Shown here in pieces: positions 40,101 to 52,100 of a stretch of DNA of 64,000 nucleotides; position 1 is the stretch's first letter; the number at the start of each line of letters is the position of its first letter. The notes beneath the pieces were generated by a model. The model had not been told where the DNA came from and made no database searches. It worked only from the letters and a program-made list of their open reading frames with translations. The DNA is from Siphonodentalium dalli (lineage: Eukaryota; Mollusca; Scaphopoda; Gadilida; Siphonodentaliidae): positions 135,927,587 through 135,991,586 of the forward strand of contig CP136061.1 of the NCBI GenBank assembly GCA_032622095.1, in the 5' to 3' direction. The position numbers and the translations under genes are program-made.

Positions 40101-43100
40101 CCAATCTTATATGTTGATGAAAAGCATAGCTCTAGTGTTATATATTCATTTATGAAATTAATGTAGTGAGTGAGCGTGTGATGGGGTACGGCGCTGTAGT
40201 CATTAAGGTGCATTGTGTGAACCGTGAAGCGGTTCTCGCTAAATGTGTCCCCAAACGATCACAGCGCCGTATCCACAACAACACACGCCCATTACATTAA
40301 TGTATTATATCTATTTAGCTTTTTGATGATTTATTCCCATAAAAAGCTGAATGTATTCTTATTTATTTTCAGCAGATCTGCTGAGCATTTGAGACAAACC
40401 CACGCAGCACATTGAGTGAGCCCAATATAAGATTTCCAAGCACTTAGCAACGATAACTTGAGAAATATAAATCATTGGCTTCAGATAAAATTCGGCTGAA
40501 CTTTGAAAAGCAAGCCCAATTATTATGTTGAGCGTTTTTAGTGATTAGGACAGATTATGGCAACACTTTGTGACGTCGTGTTCGTGTTGCGGTCTGAGTT
40601 ATTGGGATATGAAACGGTTGGGACATGAAACGGTTGACCCAATTTGCAATGATTTAGGGTAACACGGACAGGCTATGTAAATATTATATACTAGTAATAC
40701 GAAATTTAAATACATTCTATATCCTATTTTGATACAGTTCGGTAATATACAACTTCGCGTCTGCTGTGATGCGAATAATTAATTCATCAGAGTGCTTATA
40801 ACTTACCCTTTTATCACTGGAGCTTCCTGAAATTTTGCGAAAACCCTGTGCCAATGCATTCTCTTATATATGCGTGTCGCCCATAGGGCGCCTCGAATTT
40901 ATAAGAGAATGCATAGGCCTAAAAATATTTACCTTGATCTTGTAAGCCAGTGCATGCATTGTTTTATATATGCGAGGCTCCCTATGGGATACTCGCATAT
41001 AAGAGAAGGCACTGTCATACTTTGTACTGTCATACTTTGTACCTAATAGGCTAGCTTCTTGATGCATTCGTGAATATTCCACTGACCTTCTATCAAGTGT
41101 ACTACGAAGTCTGACGTGCGGAAATCGTATTTTAACCGCACATGTAACCGACCAGCGCAGCAGCTGTCTAGTGACGATTGTTGTAGCACCGCATCTTTCC
41201 GGGGGTACAGATCTGGCCGTATGGCACCTACAATAATAACATGCACGAGTTACCAGTAATCCTGATGCCTCGAATTTGATATTCACGAAATACTTATATA
41301 TAAAGTCCGTGCATGTATAGAAAAGACTTAGAATTTGCGCTTATGTGGCCAATTTTGTTCACAGTGGATTCCAGTGATATCTATACTTACATGTACATGA
41401 ACTGTACCGTCAGAAAACGTATAGCCAACGCTCATTGGCGATTATGTGGCCGACTCTCACAGGGAGAAAATGCATACCTCGGAATTTGGCGATATATTTT
41501 TGAACTGAAAAAATATTACTAAACACTGAATTAGATCAAACTGTAGATGAATCATTATGAAAATCACAAAAACAGAATGTAGTGTTGATCAAGTACAATT
41601 ACTGGTGTATTACTTCAAATAGATCCACTTTGGTGTTTAACGTAAATCAGGACGTTTCGATCTCAAAGAAGTGTTAAAAATTGCCTTAAGTCTATTTTCC
41701 CGCAAAATAAACCAACACATTTGCGATATTAGTTCACTAGCTTTTCAGCAAATCCATAAGTTTGATAATGTGACTTTTTAACTTTGAAAGAATAAGTACA
41801 ATGACCACTTTGAAATTAGCCAACTATGCACCACATTAATAAAGTATATATTTTTGTAAAAACACATTTAATGTCAAATAATGTATGTATGGATGAATAC
41901 ATACATTGTGTATACGGGATTGGATGACAAGTTCTCAAAATCTTAGGTGAAATTCCGTTCCCAACAACAAAAATATATTCAGACATGAATTAACAAATTA
42001 AATATAACAGTTTTTTTTATGAATTATGAGAAGCATCATCTCAGATAGAACAGAATGATCTTTGTATCAGAATGCGACAATATAGGGCGTTATTCTTTAT
42101 ACGTTAAAATAAAGACCGTACGTCTGTGCAAAACGTTCAAAGCAGTTTATATATTGATATAATTTCAGTTAATCTTACTGAGATATCTGAAGTTTGTATA
42201 GAAGATTTATTATGTCCATGTATCTATCCGCCAATTTTGATTATACGAACAAGACAAATTATCCACATTATTTATTTATCATCATCACTTAAAGGTACGG
42301 TTGGCCTTGACGGTGGGTATCCTGTGAAAATATTTCCACCCATCACCCAAAACTATGTGACGACGAAAAGAAATCAACACAACTGCGTGATTCACACTTT
42401 TGAAGAATTGTTCTTTGTGGTTCCCGTGTACAGACTTTGTCCGTATACAAATAAGAAATATCGCATAAACAGTATGGTATTGTCATATCTTTGACCATTG
42501 TTATGTAAACAAAGCCATAAAAAGTAACTTTTCTGGTGTTTGTTTATATTATGATGGTAAACATAAAGAGCGTTCTTTGTTGGTGAATTCCTGATATGGA
42601 ACGAATAAAGAGCGTTTATGCCATTTGTGTGTGATTAGCCAGCAGCATTGTGCTGTCTTCTGTAACACAATCAGGCTCTTGCTTAGGTAAAATATAGTAA
42701 ATCTTTATGATAACATGCTGTTTACGCGATGGTCATGGTATATATGAACGAAACTGTATGCGTTTTAATGTTTTTCTGTTTACGGTGATTGGAACAAATA
42801 TGAATATTTTCGACAACTAAGGCCTCACGTGCCTTTAATTGAAGGTTTTGTAGAACATACCAGATACATGGCTAGAGGGTCTCCGTTGGGTGTGTACCAG
42901 AGGCTACCATGTTTGCGAATTACGATTTTCATCAACCCCCTTTCCAACTGATACATCAAGCTCTCCAACTGTTGGACATATCTAACCTGACATCCACTAA
43001 GGATGAAAAAATCGAACTGATGGCCACTTCAGACCAGCTTTGTTACAAAAAAAAAAAAAATATGCCGCTGTTGGTCTAAAAACAAAATATTCCCTATTCA

Positions 43101-46100
43101 TTACTAGTTGGAAAATTAAACAACAAGATCAGTTTCAACCTATGTGTCACTCCCGGTAACCGTACAGATGATAGTAGAGGAACTGATGATAGCAGATGAG
43201 CCAAAGTATGTGTGTTTTCACAACCAAATTGGTAAACGACACAAATAGTGAATAAAGGAATAACACATACATCCAACAATTTGTTACCCTCGGTACAATG
43301 AATGTCCATAGCGATATTTATCAGCTCCATTGCAACGCTGGTACCATTGGCCGCTTAAAGGCACGTGAGGCCTTAGTTGTCGAAAATATTCATATTTGTT
43401 CCAATCACCGTAAACAGAAAAACATTAAAACGCATACAGTTTCGTTCATATATACCATGACCATCTCGTAAACAGCATGTTATCATAAAGATTTACTATA
43501 TTTTACCTAAGCAAGAGCCTGATTGTGTTACAGAATACAACACAATGCTGCTGGCTAATCACACACAAATGGCATAAACGCTCTTTATTCGTTCCATATC
43601 AGGAATTCACCCACAAAGAACGCTCTTTATGTTTACCATCATAATATAAACAAACACCAGAAAAGTAACTTTTTATGCTTTTGTTTACATAACAATGGTC
43701 ACAAATATGACAATAACATACTGTTTATGCGATATTTCTTATTTGTATACGGACAAAGTCTGTCTACATTTTGATGTTCTTTCTGTTTGTGGCGGTTTTT
43801 GACGGGTGGAAATATTTTCACAGGATACCCACCGCCAAGGCCAACCGTACCTTTAAACGCGCGAAAATCTTGTGTTTCACAAATTTAAACAGCCATATTG
43901 GTAGTCATCACTCATTGAAACCATTATCAAATATTGATCTATCATATACTTAGTTTGTTCCATAAACATAACCATCGTCTATGATGTACCTTTTCCACAC
44001 TCGATAGTGATATATAGAACCCGTTGTCATGCGACAATTTCGGCCATTTTGACCACCATCTTAGTTCTGTCCTGATTTCTTAAATTTCACATGGCTGACG
44101 CCTTATCAGCTGGTGGATTCATCGGAAGGTGACCATAGACCACCAGATTCCGCTGAGAAAAAAAAACTTTATGTGCTAAAACATGCATTGGTGGCTTGAC
44201 GATCGAACTTATTTTGAACGACCAAACTTTTTGTAAATGTAATTCTAGGTACTCGAAAAATAGTGAAATTTTAAAGATCTTTCATGTCATAAAAGTATAT
44301 AAATTTGGTTTACACTTTCCATTGATGGTTCTTGAATGTTGTGATAAATTAATCACATGCACCAAATCTCAAATACAAATAATTGGACATATGTTGAGAA
44401 TATGCCTTTCGAATATCAGGAAATTTTGGCAAACGTGTGTCCAGGCCTTAATTGAAGTTGTTTCTTCTAGATTTAGCTAAACCAAATAAATACGAGTTGG
44501 AGAATCGGAACTTAGGGCCAGTTGTTTTCAGTTATTTTTTCATTGGAATTGACAATTTCGTAGAATAATAATCTGTCGAGCATCTGCTTACTAGGGTTGT
44601 TAGAGTATACTGTGTTATCACATGCTGTCAATCAACATACATCCAATCGATAAATCGAGAAAATTAACGCTGTAACACCCAGACTGAATCCGGTTTGATT
44701 AGATAAACTTTTACGGATTTGACATCAGTTTTTTTTCCCCGAACATGAATGAAGAGAATAATTACATGGGACTTACATGTATATACAGCACGAAATAAAG
44801 TGAAGTTTATATGCGACTTGTATTATTTACAGCTTTCGATACAAGCACATAAACAAGAAAATAATCACTTTATACGTCCCAATTTGTTCAAGGGACAGGT
44901 CATGCGAGACATTTTGAATGGGAATTTCCGTGCAAACCCCTGATGAAAAAGTTATATATGATGCAGTTATCGGGAGCTAAATAAACTATATATATACCTT
45001 ACGCCGCAATATACATTATAACTTTCGGAGACATTTTATCGTTATCTACATGCACTTAAGATGGAGATGCACGTTTTGCATAAATACAGCCAAATATGAC
45101 AAGATATTTTCAACAAAGTATTTCTCTGGATCAATCTGGCGAAAAATCTTGAATTTCACATATCATCATCTTCATTGTATGTAGAATCTGAGCAGTTATT
45201 AAGAGACAACAAAAATAATGGATTTGAATTCATTTGAGATGTTGAGAATATTATTTTCTTTGTTGTCCCTTTAGGCAACAAGAACTGCTAGAATAATTAA
45301 TAATTTCACACAAAACTCCAATCTTCTAACAACTTATTGTCTTGGCTCTATGAGAGGATGCTTCATTTGTATCATAATTTGGAGTTAGATTTTTAATTGC
45401 ATAATATAGTGTCATACCCCCGTATATTAGAATGAAGAATAAAGCAGTCAGAAATATTCCAGCCCAATGAAAACAACTGTTGATATGCAGTGTGGTCCAC
45501 TCAGGCAGGGAGCAATCAACAGAATTTAGGCCACTGTGTTAAGAGATATGGTGGTCAGCTTTAACTTGGTTATGAAGCCATGACCCAGAACTCATCTCAG
45601 CCCAATTTTTCATTGAACAACATGAATGACATGAAATTCTCAAATATTGAAAAATATTTGTGGGTAGTTGTCTTTCTACGTGAAAATAATCACAAGATTT
45701 CATAAATCAAGAAAAACGAAGTCTCCTCTCATGATCTTCAAATATGATATCATGGATACATGGACTGCACTTTTGAAACAATTCTAATTTACAGAAGTTC
45801 TTGATACCTAAAAACAGTGAAATTTTAAATATTTTCCATGCCATAAAAGTGAAGTAAATGAGTTTCGATGGTTCTTAAATATTGTATCACAATAATCACT
45901 TGTACCAAATTTCACAAATAACTTCCTGACAGATTTTGAGAAAATCCATTTAGAAATATCCGGAAATATTGGCCAAACGTCGTCTGACCCTTAAAGATAC
46001 GGGCGGCGTATGCTGTTAAAATATTCACCTCCATCAAAAACCGCCATAAACAGAAAGAATAGTAAAATATACACAGACTTTGTTCGTATACCAATCAGAA

Positions 46101-49100
46101 ATATGGCATAAACAGTATGTTATTGTCAATTGTTTTTCCTTTGTTATGTAAACAAAAGCAAAAAACGTTACGTTTCCTGGCTTTTGTTTAGATCCGGATA
46201 TGGTAAACATAAAGTGCCTTATTTCTTACTGTTTCCTGATATGGAAATAATAAAGAGCGTTTATATCATTTGTGTGTGATTAACCAATAGAATTGCGCTG
46301 TGCTATGTAAACAGAAGCACAACTTATTTAACACTCTTGTTTACGCACATCATCGTGCGTATTGACGACAATATACTATTTACTCGCTGATTATGTTTGG
46401 CATATGAACAAAACTATATACATTTTAATATTCCTTCTGTTGATGGCGATTAGAACAAATATGAATATTTCTGCAACGAACGCCACCGTGCCTTTAATCT
46501 TGGGATCTTCTTCATTCACAACTCCTGGCCTACTAACATATAACTAAACAACTCCAGGGCTCGTATAACGGAATGGGTTTATCTGTAGTCCTACGGTGAA
46601 TACGAGCACAACAGTTCTGATGAATCTGGTTCAAATCCAAACCGACAGGAGATTACCTCGTGTGTGCAACATTGCATCACCTCACACTCTGGAACGTTTT
46701 CCTGTATGAAACATTTGCCAGTGTGAAATATTTGATCGGGCTATTTGCACTGAAATGCCATCATAACATATGTTTAGGTTAAATAAGTTTAAGAACACAC
46801 AGTATCGAGGGCAATATGATAGCGGCGCCTGGCGGCAGATCATTCATTATGGCCGGATTCGTCATCTCGGGTTTAAACCTGGTCTACGTAAACCTCTAGG
46901 TTTAAACCGCCGTGAGTCAGCTAAATCCGTGGTTTAAACCCGAGACCGCAGGTTTAAGTGACGCATTCGTCATCTCTGGTTTAAACCTGGTCCAGTCAGA
47001 CCAGCGGTTTAGTAGTAGTGTCTATGTATCGTCGAGATAATTAATCGTACTTTCCTAATGCGGACCGCCTCATTTTATTGATTGCGAACATCAATAATAA
47101 CGACAGCGAGCATATTTTGATTGGAAATTGATATGCGAGAAGCACCCACACCTATAAAGTGTGTGGGGATAAGTTTTTGTCAATTTCCTTATTGTTTTTG
47201 TGTTTTATAAGCTTAAACTTGCAACTAAACCATCTAATTCGGCGGTCAAGCTAAACCATCTTTACCGAGGCTAAACCTGAGATGACGAATCCGCCTTTTC
47301 TTCATCGCGGTTTAGAATTGTCAAACAATCAGTCAAAGTGTGGAACTGTAAATAATCACGAGTGAGGGCGTATCTAAGTAGCGACTGCAGACTGGTGTTA
47401 TCATGTCACAGTTGATTCATTCGCACGCGATAATTGAGGACGTGTCAGTAAGCATTGCGTCAGCCTGCCTTTTGTGACCATGTCACCGACTGGAGTTGTC
47501 AATCAGCTGGCCACTAAACGACAAAAACGCCCACTTAGACCCGGTTTGACTGGATCGCCAATGGGTGTTTAAACTCTGAGGTTTAAACCGGAGATGACGA
47601 GTCGGGCATATAGGTTTCATGCAGTAGCCGTAATGTCCGCTTTTGTCAGATTTTCGGTTACCCGTGCCAAGTACTGAGCTTGTTCGATGTCAGAATTTGC
47701 GCATCGATGTCAGAAAGTGCAACAGTTGTCAACTTGAATGTGACGTGGACAGAGAAACGAAAACGTTCGAAGAACAGCGCAAAGGGTTCATTTCTATTTT
47801 GTCAAACTAGATTGAATGTAACACGCCCATTAGTTATAATTCCAAGGCTTTGGTGATGAATGCGTGTTAACTTCATAGTTGTACACGGGAACCACAAAGA
47901 ACAATTCTTCAAAAGTGTGAATCACGCAGTTGTGTTGATTTCTTTTCGTCGTCACATAGTTTTGGAACTAGGACTGGCACTGTGAGATCGTGCATACATT
48001 TGAAATTCGTTGCCATAAAATGACATGAGCTGATTTGTAATTTGTGCTGTATTGCGAACGTACAGTAATGCTCTAAGTAATCGACTCCTTAACCACAGCA
48101 GAATTATGGGTAACTTTTCAGGATTTAGTCGGAAATATGGCTTGTTGCCATTCATAGGAAAGCTCTCGGGGAGAGCTTTCCGATGAATGTCAACAAGCCA
48201 TATTTCCGACTAAATCCTGAAAAGTTACCCATAATTATGCTGTGGTTAAGGAGTCGGTTACTTAGAGCATTACTGTATATGCACATGGCTGTGTTTAATA
48301 ACTGCAGCCTTATAACGTATTTTGGTGGATGTAGTAATTCCTCCGAGACATTGGCGTCACTGTTGTCCTATTGATTTTGTGAGTGCACTTTGTGGAGCTT
48401 GAATAAATCAATAGGAATGTTGTCTGATGCAATTTAGACTAAAATAAAAAAGTACGCTTTTTATTTCACACAAATATTAAAAAGCACGAATTTTCTATTT
48501 CCAGCAACATGTATCAATTTTCCAGAACATTGTTTCGTTTCAAAACGGAAATGCATGAGTGCACGACTCTGGTGATGATGGGCCTTAATGTTCTGCCTCT
48601 TGATGTACCAACACTCACAAAAGAAAGTGGCAAACACTCATATGCGGACTATATTATGGGGGTGGACATCCGTTGGGAAAAATTCAAGTATGCATCCAAT
48701 GTTCACGCTGGGGTGAACAATATTTTTACCAATTTGTTGGTCAATTCTCATTTATTTATGTTTTGGCCAGATTAAAAAAACTTTGGCCAAATTAAATCCT
48801 CATTTTCTTGTCTCATAGTTAACATCTACGGTTCTGTGTAAATACATGTATGTCCATACCTTCACTTATCGTGTTTATAAGACTGTTTTAATCCCAACAC
48901 TGTTACTTGACAATATACCACTGCCTACCATCTACCATTCAGCCTTATGAGAGACAAGATTCATTAGTGTTAATCATCATGTTATTACATTTGGTTGATA
49001 GTGCACTGCTATGAGTGCCTTTTTGTTAACCATTAAGCTGTATCACATAATCAATTGGCAGATGAAGATACTATAAAGTTGACGTCATGTCGCTCCCGTT

Positions 49101-52100
49101 ACAAAATCAATTTGGGTTTTTGAATTAGATATCCGATTTTTGGGGTAGAACAAAACTTTGGTCAAATTAAATCCTCATTTTCTGGTCTCATAGTTAATGA
49201 ATATTTGTGTTTTATTTAACATCTGAGATTCTATGTAATTACATGTATGTCCATACCTTCACTTATCGTTTTATATAAGACTGTTTTAATCCCAACACTG
49301 TTACTTGACAATATATCACTGCCCACCATCTACCATTCAGCCTTATGAGAGACAAAGGATTTAGTAGTGTCAATCCACATGTTATTACATTTGGTTGAGA
49401 GTGCACTGCTATGGATGCCTTTTGTTAACCATTTAATAAGCTGTATCACCTACTGAATTAGCAGATGAAGATACTATAAATTTGATGTCCATGTCGCTCT
49501 CATTATAAAATCAATTTTGATTTTTTAATTAGATTTCCGATTTTTTTGGGTAAGAAAAAGTTTGGCCAAATAAAGTTTGTTTCGGCCATTAACCCTGGCC
49601 TATGACATCGTGACTTCTAAATTCGGATATGGCTCAAGACTTATGGAGGGGTGGTAATCAATTGAGGGAAAAAATACTAAGTGTTTCTAAATTTCTTACT
49701 ACTTTCTTGAAATAATAAATTGACTTTTCTGAATGTTAGAAATTGCAAGAAACACATTTTCTTATATTTCTAGAAATTTGAGTATAATTTTCTTAGTTTT
49801 ACATAGAAAGTACGATAGTGTATTTCTAAAAAAGTACTAGAAATAATATTTTTTTTCTTAGTATACTCCCAACTGTTCTATTCTTTTCTAGGTTTGCGAG
49901 AAAATGTCTTAACATTTGAGAATTTTTTTCTTACCGTTTTCAAATTATTTCTAATTATTAAGAAATCCTGAGAAAAATAATGATCATTTCTTAGAAAATA
50001 GTAAGAAAAATTTCTCATAGTTGGAATTTATATTTATATAAGAAATTAGTTTTCTAAGTATTAGAAAATCTGATGCAAGAAAATTTTATAAGTAAACTCC
50101 CAACATAATATTTCTTATTTTAAAGGTTTTTTTTCTCAAAATAAGAAAATCCTTTTTGGCAGTGTAGTGCAGTTGGAAATTCCAAGTGGAGACCATTTAT
50201 GAATGTCCATGTAGGGCGTTAGATCCGAGCCGAGAATCTCAATTAACTCGGACCCGGCCGGTGGCTTCGACGAGCATAATATACTCACCAAAAGGAGCTT
50301 CTATGTTGCTGCTGTCAGTGCTGATATCACTACGCGCACTAACGCTGGTTGTGTCATCTCCCATCGTACGCACACTACTTGGAATACTTCCGCGCTGAGT
50401 TGAACACGATACGTAATCGGTCTGACTAATGTTGCTAGGAATACTTCCTCGTGAGCTGATAGACATACTGGGACGAGGCTGAACAGTCCGCGACTCTTTC
50501 TGAAGCGTGAATTCCTGCAAAAAAAATTCCAAGTGGTGCTCTTTGAACCAACGTAATTCAATTTACTTTCTTTTTCGCAATGACGTCATACATGCAATAT
50601 CTAATCAGCGTATTTAATTAGAAATGTTTCATGGACCAATGAATCGATATGATGACATATCCGTTCAGGCTTTGAACTGTTATTAGCCTGTGCACCCAAA
50701 AGGGCAAGCAGTCTCCAAGACAAGAGCCATGCATTCTCGGCTTATATTATATATTGATTCATGTATGTTAAACTAATAGCTAAATTGGCTCTTTAAAACA
50801 TATTAAACTAGGTATCTATTAGTATTGCATGTCATGCCATCGGTGACCCAGTCAGTGTGGTCCATCGCACGACATAAACCGCATTGTGATGGTGAAACTG
50901 GTTCGATTCCCGACAAACGTGAATTTGCGATCAACGTAAAGTGAGTAAAGTATACGTGATGAACACCTGAACCCAAGCTGCAAAACAGAGTTCAGTCCCC
51001 TCGCTATGCTATGACTGAACGCTGTCGGCATGTGTATTTTCTTAATTAAATCTAACATTTTTTATTGAAGTATTTTGTCAGTTACAATTCATTCTGGCTT
51101 GATCTATAGACAATTTTCAAATGAATAATGATCTACATATTTTATCTCCAACACCTCGAATCAATGGGATTGTTCGCGTTTTTATTTTTGAAATCAAATA
51201 GAAACTGAAAACTGTATTTCCTTAATTAAATATAACATTTTGTATGGAAGGGTTTTGTCAGTTACAATTCATTCTGGCTTGATCTAGACCATTTTCAAAT
51301 GAATATGAATAGTTCAGTTTCTCAAAATAATGCAGAATGAATTGTAACCTACAAAAGTCTCAAATAAATAAATGTTACATTTCTTCACATTACGTGTATG
51401 TGCGGGCAGCAGTAAGTCCTGCAGAGGGGACTGAACTCTGCATGGAGCTTGACCTGAACCGTGTATCTGTGTATATATATGTTCTCTAGATAACTATCGG
51501 GTGTCAGTGGTTGATTTCCCTGCACAATAGAGTGATTCCATGATTTGTCGTTTTGGACGGTTATTTGAAAATAGGCTATATACGTATTAACCGACTGAGA
51601 CAACAAATGGAATGCATAAATACTGCCACGTACCCTTAGGGCCTCACAAAGAATAATTTAACATGGGATGGGGGTTTGGGATTTATCGTCGTTAAAACTA
51701 CTAGGCCATATCGCGACATGTTCAGTTCCATTGACGGAGTAAACACCACGTAGATCTATATTTAATTCCACTGGAAACTCACACCACTGTTGACTCCCGA
51801 TAAGCAACTGACAAATTTGCCCAGATACATGAAAAAGATCGCCCTCCCCTTTGTGTCGATCAAAAATTACCATCAGGAATAGAACCAGCTTCGTCGTTGC
51901 TTGTTGCTCATAACGGGCTAATATATACACTCCGCAGCTGATACCGACTGCACAACCGGACCCCCATTGAACTTAACACTCATGGCAGCGTGCCATCAGT
52001 ATACGTATAACAGAAGTCTCGTTTTTTTGGGCGCATGCGTTAACTTTGGCTAAAATATTCAACATATTGAATTGTCATGCCCGACACAACATTTATTGGA

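Noticed and set aside
41087-41286. 140-aa minus-strand frame (40864-41286) as a protein
   Set aside because: It overlaps synaptotagmin exon 3 in a different frame. The exon frame joins neighbours with correct phases and encodes C2A strands.
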